Assembly (NCBI GenBank): GCA_021816695.1
Contig: JAKAXE010000014.1
Coordinates: forward strand, 1 to 37,824
From: a bacterium
Lineage (GTDB): Bacteria; Chloroflexota; Dormibacteria; Aeolococcales; Bog-877
Direction: 5' to 3'
DNA length: 37,824 nucleotides
The position numbers were made by a program, and so were the translations under genes. Shown in pieces: positions 9,307 through 17,236 of the stretch; within the stretch, counting starts at the first letter, position 1, and each line of letters starts with the position of its first letter. Under the pieces are notes generated by a model. The model had not been told where the DNA came from and did no database searches. It worked only from the letters and a program-made list of their open reading frames with translations.

Positions 9307-11364
9307 GTGAGTCCCACGGAGAGCGAGTTGGCGGCTGGGCGGCGCACCCTGCCTCTCGCCGGGAGCGCTCTCGACACTCTCTGCATAGACACCATCCGCT
9401 GCCTGGCCATCGACACCGTGCAGAAGGCCAATTCCGGGCATCCGGGTCTGCCCATGGGAGCCGCGCCCATGGCCTATGTGCTCTGGTCCCGGTTCCTGCG
9501 CCATGACCCCGCCCACCCCGGTTGGCCCGACCGCGACCGCTTCATCCTGAGCGCCGGACACGGGTCCGCCCTCCTGTACTCGCTGCTTCACCTGACCGGG
9601 TACGGGGTGAGCCTGGACGATCTGAAGAGCTTTCGCCAGTGGGGTTCGATCACCCCGGGGCACCCCGAGCGCGGCCTCACCCCGGGGGTGGAGGTCACCA
9701 CCGGTCCGCTCGGCCAGGGCTTCGGCAACGCGGTGGGGATGGCCATCACCGAGCGCTGGCTGGCCCACCGCTACAACCGGGGTGGCCACCGGGTCGTGGA
9801 CCACCGGACATTCGTCCTCTGCGGCGACGGCGACCTGATGGAGGGGGTCTCGGCAGAGGCCGCTTCCCTGGCCGGGCACCTTCAGCTGGGTCGGTTGATC
9901 TGCCTCTACGACGACAACCACATCTCACTGGACGGGCCCACCTCGATGGCCTTCACGGAGGATGTGGAGGAGCGCTTCCGGGCCTACGGGTGGCAAGTTC
10001 AGCGGGTAGAGGACGGGAACCTGGACCTCGATGGCATCTCCCGGGCGCTGGAGACCGCCATCGCCGACGACACCCGGCCCTCCCTGATCGCGGTCCGCAC
10101 GCACATCGGCTACGGCTCCCCACACAAGCAGGACTCCAATTCTGCTCACGGGTCGCCGCTGGGGACGGACGAGGTGGCCGCCGTGAAGCGGGCCTACGGC
10201 TGGGATCCGGATACCGCCTTCCACGTCCCCGACGAGGCGAGGGCGGTCTTCCGCGAGGCGCTGGCTCGGGGGATGCAATGGCGGGGAGAGTGGGAGGCCA
10301 GGTATGCGGCCTTTGCCACCGCCGAGCCACAGCTGGCGGACGAGTGGCGCCGGGCCCTCGCCGGAGAGCTGCCCCCGGATTGGGAGAACGCGCTGCCTGT
10401 CTGGGAGTCAGGGGGGCCGGAGACGGCCACCCGGGTCTCCGGCGGTGAGGCGCTCAATCGACTGGCGGAGAGGATCCCCTGGATCGTGGGAGGTGACGCC
10501 GACCTCTCCGAGTCGACCAAGACGCGCCTCACCGCGGAGCGCGATTTCGACGGGCAGACCGGGGACGGCCGGAACCTCCACTTCGGGGTCCGGGAGCACG
10601 CCATGGGGGCGGCGGTCAACGGCATGGCCGCCCACGGTGGGGTTCGCCCGTTCAGCGCCACGTTCTTCACCTTCTCCGACTACCAGAGGCCCTCGGTGCG
10701 GCTCTCCGCCCTCTCCTCGCTGGGGGTGGTGTGGGTCTACACCCACGACAGCATCGGCCTGGGAGAGGATGGCCCCACGCACCAACCGGTGGAGCAGCTG
10801 GCAGCGCTCCGCGCCATCCCCGGCCTGGTGGTGCTCCGCCCGGGAGACGCCAACGAGTCCAGCTGGGCCTGGATGGTGGCAGTTCGCCGTGGATCCGCCC
10901 CCACCGCCTTGGTCCTCTGTCGCCAGGGGGTACCGGTGCTGGACGGGACGAGGGAACTGGGCCGGGAGGGAGTCGCTCGCGGCGGGTACATCCTCCAGGA
11001 GGCACGCGGGGGCTCCCCCGACGTGGTCCTGATCGGCACCGGAAGCGAGCTCTCGATCTGCGCCGCGGCCCGGGAGCTTCTCCTGGAGGAGGGAATCGCC
11101 GCCCGGTTGGTGAGCATCCCCTCGCTGGAGCTCTTCCGGGAGCAGGACGGAGGCTACCGTTCAGAAGTCCTCCCGGATGGCCTGCCCCGGTTGGCCGTGG
11201 AGGCGGGGGTCACCCAGCCCTGGGAGGCGCTGGTGGGCCCTCGAGGAGCGGTGATCGGCGTGGATCGCTTTGGCGCCTCGGCGCCCTACAAAACCATATA
11301 CGAGCATCTGGGACTGACCCCGCAGCGGACAGCCCTGCGCGCTCGCGAACTCCTGGAGGCTTGA
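9307..11364 (+). CDS. tkt: Transketolase
   Basis: A 685-residue thiamine-diphosphate enzyme that transfers two-carbon ketol units between sugar phosphates in the pentose phosphate (or reductive pentose) pathway. The PP domain has '[19 protein letters not shown]', '[14 protein letters not shown]' and the ThDP motif beginning 'GDGDLMEG' and running to 'DDNHISLDG'. The Pyr domain has '[21 protein letters not shown]' (split here for length), '[17 protein letters not shown]' and '[20 protein letters not shown]'. Length and motif order match full transketolase and not DXS. The start GTG 9307 follows a weak -10 at n6 spacing. It is the first gene of the tkt, tal-pgi, pgl, rpe run, with 13 bp to the next chosen start. 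Confidence 0.96.
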   Translation: MSPTESELAAGRRTLPLAGSALDTLCIDTIRCLAIDTVQKANSGHPGLPMGAAPMAYVLWSRFLRHDPAHPGWPDRDRFILSAGHGSALLYSLLHLTGYGVSLDDLKSFRQWGSITPGHPERGLTPGVEVTTGPLGQGFGNAVGMAITERWLAHRYNRGGHRVVDHRTFVLCGDGDLMEGVSAEAASLAGHLQLGRLICLYDDNHISLDGPTSMAFTEDVEERFRAYGWQVQRVEDGNLDLDGISRALETAIADDTRPSLIAVRTHIGYGSPHKQDSNSAHGSPLGTDEVAAVKRAYGWDPDTAFHVPDEARAVFREALARGMQWRGEWEARYAAFATAEPQLADEWRRALAGELPPDWENALPVWESGGPETATRVSGGEALNRLAERIPWIVGGDADLSESTKTRLTAERDFDGQTGDGRNLHFGVREHAMGAAVNGMAAHGGVRPFSATFFTFSDYQRPSVRLSALSSLGVVWVYTHDSIGLGEDGPTHQPVEQLAALRAIPGLVVLRPGDANESSWAWMVAVRRGSAPTALVLCRQGVPVLDGTRELGREGVARGGYILQEARGGSPDVVLIGTGSELSICAAARELLLEEGIAARLVSIPSLELFREQDGGYRSEVLPDGLPRLAVEAGVTQPWEALVGPRGAVIGVDRFGASAPYKTIYEHLGLTPQRTALRARELLEA

Positions 11365-11377
11365 AGAGGTGGCGGAA

Positions 11378-14260
11378 ATGGCCGAGAACACCCTGCGCCA
11401 GCTGGCTGACCATGGGCAGAGCGTTTGGTACGACAACCTGAGCCGGGACCTCATCAGCTCCAACGGCCTTCGGGAGCTCATCGATCTGGGGGTAGTCGGG
11501 GTGACTGCCAACCCCACCATCTTCGAGCAGGCGGTATCCGGCAGCGACGCCTACGACCTGGAGATCGCCGGCCTCTCTCGCGAGGGGCTGAGCGATGAGG
11601 AGATCTACGACCGCCTAATCGTAGAGGACGTCCGGGCGGCCTGTGACATCCTGGCCGGGGTCCACCGCCGTAGCGGCGGCCGGGACGGGTACGTGAGCCT
11701 GGAGGTAGCCCCGCGGCTAGCTCACGACACGGCGGCCACCGTGGCGGCGGCCCAACGCTACCGGCAGCTGGTGGGGCGGGAAAACCTCATGATCAAGATC
11801 CCGGCGACACCGGAGGGGGTGCCGGCCGTGGAGGAGGCCATCGCCCAGGGATTGAACGTCAACGTCACCCTCATCTTCGCCGTCGAGCGCTACCGCGAGG
11901 TCATGGAGGCCTACTGCCGAGGGCTGGAGCGACGGCTGGAGGCCGGCCTCGATGTGTCCGGGACCCGCTCGGTGGCCAGCTTCTTCGTGAGCCGGGTTGA
12001 CACCGAGGTCGACCGCAGGTTGGACCGGCTGGCCGAGGGGGCGGACGCCGACCGGGCCCGCCGGCTGGTGGCGGCCCATGGCACCGCAGCCATCACCAAC
12101 GCCGCCCTGGCCTACCTGGCCTTCGAGGAAGTGATGCGGGGACCGCGCTTCGCAGCCCTGCGGGACGCCGGAGCCCACCTGCAGCGCCCCCTCTGGGCCA
12201 GCACCAGCACCAAGAACCCCGCCTACCGAGACGTTCTCTATTGCGAGGAGCTGATCGCCGCCGACACCGTCAACACCATGCCACCGGCCTCGGTCCGGGC
12301 TTTCCTGGACCACGGGCGGGTGACGGACAGCCTGCGCGGGCACCTTCCCCAGGCGGAGGCCAACCGGGCCCACCTGGCCCAGCTGGGCATCGACCTGGAC
12401 GACGTCACCAGGCTCCTCGAGGAGCAGGGAGTGGCCAGCTTCGCCGCTTCGATGGACAAGCTCCTTGCGGAGGTGGGGGGCAAGCGCGCCAGCCTCGGGG
12501 CCGGCCGGGTGGTGGCCTCGCCGCGCACCCGCTTCATCGCCACCGCCACCACGGCCAGGCTGGAGCTTGGTTCCACGGCCGCGCCGGTGGAGGATGCGGC
12601 CGCCCGGCTGGCCGCCTCCCGGGCCACCGCTCGCCTGGTGGCCAAGGACATCTCGCTCTGGCCGGGCGACGAGGCGCAGCGCGAGGAGATGCGGCACCGG
12701 CTCGGCTGGCTAGATGAGCCCCGCCGCCAGCAGGAGGCGATCTCCCGTCTCAAGGAGCATCGCAGCTGGGTGCGCGACCGGGGGTTCCGCCAGGCGCTGC
12801 TGGTGGGGATGGGCGGCAGCAGCCTGTGCCCCGACGTGCTCTCGAAGACCTTCGGCGCCGCTCCCGGATTCCCGGAGCTCCTGGTGTTGGACTCCACCGA
12901 CCCCGATCAGGTGAGCCAGGTGGCCTCCGGACTGGAGCTGGAGCGCACTCTGGTGATCGTCTCCTCGAAAAGTGGGGGTACGACGGAGACGCTGAGCCAC
13001 CTGGCCTACTTCCACGACCTGCTGGTGAAGGCCGTGGGGGAGAAGGCCGGCGAGCACTTCGTGGCCGTCACCGATCCCGGGACGCCGCTCGAGGCCAGGG
13101 CTCGGGAGCTGGGTTTCCACGAGGTCTTCTCCGCCAACCCGGAGATCGGCGGTAGGTACAGCGCCCTCTCGGACTTTGGGCTGGTTCCGGCAGCCACCAT
13201 CGGGGTGGACTTGGACCAGCTTCTGGCTGCTGCCCTGGCCATGGCCGAGGCCTGCTCGGTAGGGGAGGGCAGCCCGGGGGAGGAGCTGGCCGCGGTCCTG
13301 GCCGGCGCGGCGGCCAGCGGCCGGGACAAGGTCACCATCGTGGCCGACCCGGACCTCCAGGCCCTGCCCATCTGGATCGAGCAGCTCCTGGCGGAGTCGA
13401 CCGGCAAGGAGGGTAGGGGGCTGGTGCCCGTGGTCGACGAGCCGATGATGGAGGTGGCGGCCTATGGGGCCGACCGGCTCTTCATCCACCTCGAGAGCGG
13501 CTCTGTCAACCCTGACCCCAAGATCACCGCTTGGCTGCAGGAGCTGGTCAGGGCCGACCAGCCAGTGGTTCACCTTCCCGCGCCGCACCTGCTGGATCTG
13601 GGAGCGGAGTTCTACCGCTGGGAGGTGGCCACGGCGCTGGCCGGCTCTCTTCTCCAGATCGACCCCTTCGACCAGCCCAACGTGCAGGAGAGCAAGGACA
13701 ACACCGCGCGGCTGCTGGCCGAGTACCGCTCCCGCGGCCGGCTGCCAGAGCCGGCCTATGACCTAGTCAGCGGGGAGTTGCAGCTCACCGGGTGTCCCGG
13801 CGCAGCCGACCTCGATTCGGCACTCCGGCAGTGGCTGGCGGGAGTGGGGCGCGGCTGGTACGTCGCCGTGATGGCCTACCTGCCGATGCGCCCGGGACAC
13901 CCCGAGGATCTGGAGGAGATAGCGCGCCTGCGCCGGGCCCTCACCCTGGCCACCGGGTGCGCCACCACCTTCGGCTTCGGTCCGCGCTTCCTCCACTCCA
14001 CCGGGCAGCTGCACAAGGGAGGGCCGGCCACCGCCGCCTTCCTGCAGCTCACCGGTTCCCACCGCACCGCTCCCGCGATCCCGGGAGGCGCCTACGACTT
14101 CGCCGCCCTCCAGTCGGCCCAGGCTCTCGGTGACTACCTCTCCCTCACTGGCCGGGGGCGCCGGGTCCTGAGAGCCAACCTTCAGGACGTCGGAGCCGGC
14201 CTCTTGGAGCTCACCCTGGGGCTGGAGCGGCTCCTCGCCCCGGTGGGCGGGCCTCATTGA
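11378..14260 (+). CDS. tal-pgi: Bifunctional transaldolase / glucose-6-phosphate isomerase
   Basis: A natural fusion of 960 residues. Residues 1 to about 370 are transaldolase: 'VGVTANPTIFEQA' near residue 40 and the Schiff-base Lys near residue 140 in 'NLMIKIPATPEG', then 'WASTSTKNPAYRD'. Residues from about 400 to the end are phosphoglucose isomerase, with 'LLVGMGGSSLCPDVL' near residue 470, 'VSSKSGGTTET' (phosphate-binding SIS segment), 'ALSDFGLVPAA' and a C-terminal 'STGQLHKGG' with the isomerase His/Lys. The fusion ties the non-oxidative pentose pathway to glycolysis in one protein. Similar fusions are known in some Chloroflexota and other bacteria. ATG 11378 has a GAAGAGG-like site 8 nt upstream; a GTG at 11369, 4 nt after the tkt stop, is a close alternative. 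No frameshift is seen at the domain junction. Confidence 0.95.
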   Translation: MAENTLRQLADHGQSVWYDNLSRDLISSNGLRELIDLGVVGVTANPTIFEQAVSGSDAYDLEIAGLSREGLSDEEIYDRLIVEDVRAACDILAGVHRRSGGRDGYVSLEVAPRLAHDTAATVAAAQRYRQLVGRENLMIKIPATPEGVPAVEEAIAQGLNVNVTLIFAVERYREVMEAYCRGLERRLEAGLDVSGTRSVASFFVSRVDTEVDRRLDRLAEGADADRARRLVAAHGTAAITNAALAYLAFEEVMRGPRFAALRDAGAHLQRPLWASTSTKNPAYRDVLYCEELIAADTVNTMPPASVRAFLDHGRVTDSLRGHLPQAEANRAHLAQLGIDLDDVTRLLEEQGVASFAASMDKLLAEVGGKRASLGAGRVVASPRTRFIATATTARLELGSTAAPVEDAAARLAASRATARLVAKDISLWPGDEAQREEMRHRLGWLDEPRRQQEAISRLKEHRSWVRDRGFRQALLVGMGGSSLCPDVLSKTFGAAPGFPELLVLDSTDPDQVSQVASGLELERTLVIVSSKSGGTTETLSHLAYFHDLLVKAVGEKAGEHFVAVTDPGTPLEARARELGFHEVFSANPEIGGRYSALSDFGLVPAATIGVDLDQLLAAALAMAEACSVGEGSPGEELAAVLAGAAASGRDKVTIVADPDLQALPIWIEQLLAESTGKEGRGLVPVVDEPMMEVAAYGADRLFIHLESGSVNPDPKITAWLQELVRADQPVVHLPAPHLLDLGAEFYRWEVATALAGSLLQIDPFDQPNVQESKDNTARLLAEYRSRGRLPEPAYDLVSGELQLTGCPGAADLDSALRQWLAGVGRGWYVAVMAYLPMRPGHPEDLEEIARLRRALTLATGCATTFGFGPRFLHSTGQLHKGGPATAAFLQLTGSHRTAPAIPGGAYDFAALQSAQALGDYLSLTGRGRRVLRANLQDVGAGLLELTLGLERLLAPVGGPH

Positions 14261-15049
14261 GTGAGCGACGGACGGTTCCCAGAGGGGAGCCGGCGGGCGG
14301 TGGCTGAGGCCGCCGCCCCGGGTCACTGCCGGGTTCTGGTGCAACCGGACCCGGAGGCCCTGGCCCAGTTCGCGGCCAGCACCGCCAGCCTGGTCATCCG
14401 GCAGGCCGTGGCGGGGAAGGGTGCCGCGCTCCTGGGTCTGCCTGGCGGCGAGACACCCCGGCGATTCCTCGAGCTTCTGGCGGAACAGCCCGATGTCGAC
14501 TGGCGCCGGGTGGTGGTGCTGCCCGCCGATGAGAGATCGGTGCCGCCCACCGACCCGCGTTCCAACGAGGGGATGATCCGGGGCTGCCTGCTGGACCGGA
14601 TCGCCGGTCCCGGTCCGCGGCTCCTTTCCTGGGACGCAGGCAGCGGGCTGGGAGCGGCCGACCTTTGCGCCAACTTCGGAAGGAATCTTCTGAGTCTCGA
14701 CCCCGCCGGGGCGCCGGTTCCGGTTATGGACCTGTGCGTGCTGGGCATGGGGCAGGACGGGCACACCGCCTCCCTCTTCCCCGGGCGGCGATACGAGCCG
14801 GGCGCCCTGGTGCTCCCCTCCACCTCCCCCACGGGCGAGTCTCGGCTCAGCCTGGGGCCGGCCGCCCTGCGGGCGGCTGGGCGGCTCGCACTCCTGCTGG
14901 CCGGGCCGGAGAAGGGCGAGACCCTGTTCCGGGTGGTCGAGGGGCCCTACGATCCGGTCTCTCTCCCTGCCCAGCTGGCCGCCCGGCGGCCCGAGGGCGG
15001 AGAGGTGTGGTGTGATGCGGCGGCGGCCGCCAAGCTCACCAGGGGCTGA
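14261..15049 (+). CDS. pgl: 6-phosphogluconolactonase
   Basis: A 262-residue enzyme of the DevB/Pgl type that hydrolyses 6-phosphogluconolactone to 6-phosphogluconate, the step before gnd. The motifs 'GLPGGETPRRFLELL', 'PADERSVPPTDPRSNEGM' and 'CVLGMGQDGHTASLFPG' are typical of the NagB/Pgl fold, with the catalytic His in the last. The start is a GTG directly abutting the tal-pgi stop (TGA at 14258-14260, GTG at 14261). This suggests translational coupling. Length is normal (230-270). Since Pgl needs lactone from Zwf, and zwf is not in the window, zwf must lie elsewhere or another oxidase supplies the lactone. Confidence 0.93.
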   Translation: MSDGRFPEGSRRAVAEAAAPGHCRVLVQPDPEALAQFAASTASLVIRQAVAGKGAALLGLPGGETPRRFLELLAEQPDVDWRRVVVLPADERSVPPTDPRSNEGMIRGCLLDRIAGPGPRLLSWDAGSGLGAADLCANFGRNLLSLDPAGAPVPVMDLCVLGMGQDGHTASLFPGRRYEPGALVLPSTSPTGESRLSLGPAALRAAGRLALLLAGPEKGETLFRVVEGPYDPVSLPAQLAARRPEGGEVWCDAAAAAKLTRG

Positions 15050-15050
15050 G

Positions 15051-15731
15051 TTGGTCCAGCTCGCCCCGTCGATACTCGCCGCCGACTTCGCCAGGTTGGG
15101 GGAGGAGGTGGAGGCCTGCGAGAGGGCCGGTGCCCACCGCATCCACATCGACATCATGGACAACCACTTTGTGCCCAACCTCAGCATGGGCCCTGAGGTG
15201 GTCGGCGCCTGCCGGCGTCACACCGGCCTCCCTCTGGAGGTGCACCTGATGGTGGAGCGCCCGGACAGCCTCATCCCGGCGTTCATCGAGGCCGGCTGCG
15301 GCACGGTCACCGTGCACCTGGAGGCGGGACCCCAGCCGCATCGCAGCGTGGCGCTGATTCACCGGCTGGGCGCCAGGGCGGGCATGGCCATCAATCCGGG
15401 AACTGCAACGTCCCTCCTACGCCCGCTCCTCCCCGAGGTGGAGCTGGCGCTGGTGATGTCCGTGGATCCGGGCTTCGGAGGCCAGCAGCTCCTGCCCCAG
15501 TCGCTTCCGCGTCTCCGGGAGGTGGCGAAGCTCATCTCCCGGCTGAACCCCGGCTGCGAACTGGAGGTGGACGGGGGGGTGGACTGCGACAATGTGTCCA
15601 GCTGCGTAGCCGCGGGGGCCACCGTGGTGGTGGCCGGGACCTCAGTGTTCGCCGCCTCCGGAGGAACCGCCGCCGGGGTCGGGTGCCTTCTGAAGCGGAT
15701 CTCGGGCGGAGCGGGTGGGCAGCTGTCGTGA
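15051..15731 (+). CDS. rpe: Ribulose-phosphate 3-epimerase
   Basis: A TIM-barrel epimerase that interconverts ribulose 5-phosphate and xylulose 5-phosphate. 'LAPSILAADFARLG' at the N-terminus, 'HIDIMDNHFVPNLSMGP' and 'VHLMVERP' carry the metal-binding His and catalytic Asp. 'MSVDPGFGGQQLLP' and 'EVDGGVDCDNV' complete the signature. I chose TTG 15051 (226 residues) because it begins just before the family N-terminus and has an AGGGG 5 nt upstream, 1 nt after the pgl stop. GTG 15012 or ATG 15015 would overlap pgl by about 38 bp and add an unusual Arg/Pro-rich tail. It is the last recognised gene of the sugar-phosphate operon. Confidence 0.94.
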   Translation: MVQLAPSILAADFARLGEEVEACERAGAHRIHIDIMDNHFVPNLSMGPEVVGACRRHTGLPLEVHLMVERPDSLIPAFIEAGCGTVTVHLEAGPQPHRSVALIHRLGARAGMAINPGTATSLLRPLLPEVELALVMSVDPGFGGQQLLPQSLPRLREVAKLISRLNPGCELEVDGGVDCDNVSSCVAAGATVVVAGTSVFAASGGTAAGVGCLLKRISGGAGGQLS

Positions 15732-15758
15732 CCGCGAGACCAAGGAGGTTGGGAAAGA

Positions 15759-16409
15759 ATGCCCCGTAGCCCGCTGGCGGTGCCCGAGCATCCGCAGCTA
15801 GCACCTGAGGTCCGCCAGGCCTGGGTCGAGGTGGATCGCAAGCTGGGAGTGTTCATCATCCCCCAGCTGCGCGAGCTGGGACAGGAGCAGGCGGTTGAGG
15901 GGCTGGTGGCTCGGGGTGCCGAGCTGGCGACTCTGGCGGCCCAGGGGGAGCACGAGGCCCTGCTTCCGGCATACGGGGCTCTGCTACAGGAGGCTCAGGC
16001 GGCGCTCCGAGAGGCCAGGAGCCAGGAGGCCGCGGCCAGCCAGGCCTCTGGGGCCAGAAGGCACGAGGAGGCCGAGGCTGAGTCGGCCATCCAGCTGGCC
16101 CGCGGCCGCCTACCCGCGCGGCGCATGGCGAGGCTAGAGGCCCAGCTGGCCGAGCTGGCTGAGGCAAGCCCCAAGGAGAGGCGCCTCGCCATCGCCGAGG
16201 CCTTGGAGGAGTGGGATCGCATGGCCCAGACGCGGGATGCGAGGCTCGCCGAGCGCATGGCGGAGACCGCCCACCTGCCGGTCAGGCCTCGCCAGCGGGA
16301 GACTGCCCGCAGTCGCAAGGCTAGAAGGGACCAGGAACGGATCCTGGAGCTGGCTCGCAACTTCGACCCGGAGCGGGCGCTGGGAGCGCCCGCCCGGGCC
16401 GGTCAGTGA
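15759..16409 (+). CDS. Unrecognised helical, charge-rich protein
   Basis: A 216-residue protein with no family I recognise. From about residue 70 to 200 it is almost all Ala, Glu, Arg, Gln and Leu. It has heptad-like leucine spacing ('LLQEAQAALREARSQEAAAS', 'MARLEAQLAELAEA'), so a long helix or coiled coil is likely. The N-terminal 60 residues look more globular. There is no Cys, signal peptide or membrane segment. The start is well supported: AAGGAGG lies 10 nt before ATG 15759, 27 bp after rpe, so it is probably the last cistron of that operon. Its stop overlaps the stop of the convergent gene at 16403 by 7 bp. Possible roles (scaffold, nucleic-acid-associated protein) are guesses. Confidence 0.7.
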   Translation: MPRSPLAVPEHPQLAPEVRQAWVEVDRKLGVFIIPQLRELGQEQAVEGLVARGAELATLAAQGEHEALLPAYGALLQEAQAALREARSQEAAASQASGARRHEEAEAESAIQLARGRLPARRMARLEAQLAELAEASPKERRLAIAEALEEWDRMAQTRDARLAERMAETAHLPVRPRQRETARSRKARRDQERILELARNFDPERALGAPARAGQ

Positions 16410-16810
16410 CGCGAGGCCTCTAGCTCCAGGGCCTCGCCCTCCTCGGCCTCGATGGTGATCCAGTCCGGCTGCCCCAGCAGTCGGCTGACCTCGACCATGA
16501 TGCGGCCCTGGGCGTCGAAGACGGCGTCCTGCACCCGGTCGATGCTGGGGCGGCTGCTGGCGACCACCTGGGCGAGGTCCGGGTCCACCTGGGAGACCTC
16601 GGCCCGGCGCAGCTCCTCGGTGATCGCGGGAGGGACCACCCGGCGCTCGCGGATGCGGGCGTCCTCGAGGTCGGCGAGAACGCGGTCAAGATGCTCCAGG
16701 TGGGAGCGGTACTTGCGCAACTTCCTGGTCCGGGCCAGGCTCTCGCGCTGCCGACGCAGGATGTCGTGGTGGGTAACCCGGTAGCGGTTGTCCCGCTCGG
16801 TGGTCATCAT
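16403..16810 (-). CDS. Unrecognised small charged protein
   Basis: A 135-residue protein I cannot place in a family. The first 70 residues are strongly basic and helical ('RQRESLARTRKLRKYRSHLE'), the middle contains 'VDPDLAQVVASSRPSIDRVQ', and the C-terminus is acidic ('TIEAEEGEALELEASRH'). The gene starts with two ATGs (16810 and 16807), preceded on its strand by GAGGAAG at 16817-16823. A TATACT hexamer at 16971-16976 would give a leader of about 150 nt holding the possible structured element described separately. It converges on the coiled-coil gene, with 7 bp of stop overlap. The absence of Cys/His clusters argues against a zinc ribbon. Confidence 0.65.
   Translation of the reverse strand: MMTTERDNRYRVTHHDILRRQRESLARTRKLRKYRSHLEHLDRVLADLEDARIRERRVVPPAITEELRRAEVSQVDPDLAQVVASSRPSIDRVQDAVFDAQGRIMVEVSRLLGQPDWITIEAEEGEALELEASRH
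16411..16437 (+). terminator. Hairpin after the coiled-coil gene
   Basis: GCGAGGCC (16411-16418) and GGCCTCGC (16430-16437) form an 8-bp stem with an 11-nt loop, starting 2 nt after the plus-strand stop at 16409. There is no U-tract. It lies inside the 3' end of the convergent gene, so it could act on one or both transcripts. Confidence 0.35.
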
Positions 16811-16824
16811 CTCGTCACTTCCTC

Positions 16825-16934
16825 GGTGGGGGCGCCACGCCTCATGAGTTTGTCCCTCTGGTGAGCCCTGCGTGGCTTGGGCCCTCCGGTGTCAACGGCA
16901 ATGGGCGCAACCCGGTTACCCGGTGCTCCCCACC
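16825..16934 (-). ncRNA. Possible structured leader RNA
   Basis: GGTGGGGGCGCC (16825-16836) pairs with GGTGCTCCCCACC (16922-16934). This makes a 12-bp stem with one bulge; one pair is G-U on the plus strand and A-C on the minus strand. An alternative internal hairpin, GCCACGC (16834-16840) with GCGTGGC (16870-16876), shares three bases with the closing stem and is extended by CTCA/TGAG. The two structures exclude each other. On the minus strand the stem ends 2 nt before the Shine-Dalgarno of the 135-residue gene, downstream of a TATACT promoter, which is a switch-like layout. The wobble pair slightly favours a plus-strand RNA. I do not recognise any known riboswitch class. Confidence 0.35.
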
Positions 16935-16970
16935 ACCCGGCAGCTCCGCACACCGCGGCTGCGCAAGACC

Positions 16971-16976
16971 AGTATA
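16971..16976 (-). promoter_or_regulatory. -10 hexamer TATACT upstream of the 135-residue gene
   Basis: TATACT on the minus strand would start a transcript near 16964 with a leader of about 150 nt. No clear -35 is present. It is the best promoter candidate for the gene ending at 16403. Confidence 0.35.
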
Positions 16977-17191
16977 CCCCGCGGGGCACGGTTTGAGCCC
17001 CCTATTTCGCCCTCAATTTCGCCTCCGGCGACCGGCCACGAGGCTGGCAGCTGCACCGCCAAGCACCTCAGCTTGCGGATGCCCAGGGCCTCCGGCGATG
17101 GAACCGCGGGTTGGGGATGGCGACCGCGGGCGAGGGGCGACGACCTGAATTCCCGGGTGAGCCGACGAGGTGGCGGAGCGGACTCCACGGG

Positions 17192-17211
17192 GGGCCACCG
17201 GCCGGTGGCCC
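17192..17211. promoter_or_regulatory. 20-bp perfect palindrome, candidate operator of the pdh operon
   Basis: The two 10-bp arms GGGCCACCGG and CCGGTGGCCC form a perfect palindrome with no spacer. Relative to the inferred start of transcription at 17237 it covers about -45 to -26, the usual -35 region. A dimeric repressor bound there would block RNA polymerase. The regulator is unknown; PdhR-type control is only an analogy. Confidence 0.45.
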
Positions 17212-17224
17212 TGGGCCGATCTCT

Positions 17225-17230
17225 TAGACT
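17225..17230 (+). promoter_or_regulatory. -10 hexamer TAGACT, leaderless start of the pdh operon
   Basis: TAGACT is followed by 6 nt and then GTG 17237. No Shine-Dalgarno sequence is present, so the first cistron is probably translated from a leaderless mRNA. Confidence 0.55.
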
Positions 17231-17236
17231 GGGAGC

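Larger units (their letters stand above)
16811..17236. other. 426-bp divergent intergenic region
   Basis: This is the longest gene-free stretch. From left to right it holds: a Shine-Dalgarno for the minus gene (16817-16823); a 12-bp closing stem around 85 nt (16825-16934); a minus-strand TATACT (16971-16976); a GC-rich stretch without recognised features; a 20-bp perfect palindrome (17192-17211); and the plus-strand TAGACT of the pyruvate dehydrogenase operon (17225-17230). Short open frames crossing it have no start signals. No tRNA, SRP RNA or 6S RNA signature is seen. Confidence 0.7.

Noticed and set aside
16825..16976. Considered SRP RNA, 6S RNA, tmRNA, RNase P RNA or a known riboswitch
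   Set aside because: None of their conserved cores is present. The element is kept only as an unclassified candidate.
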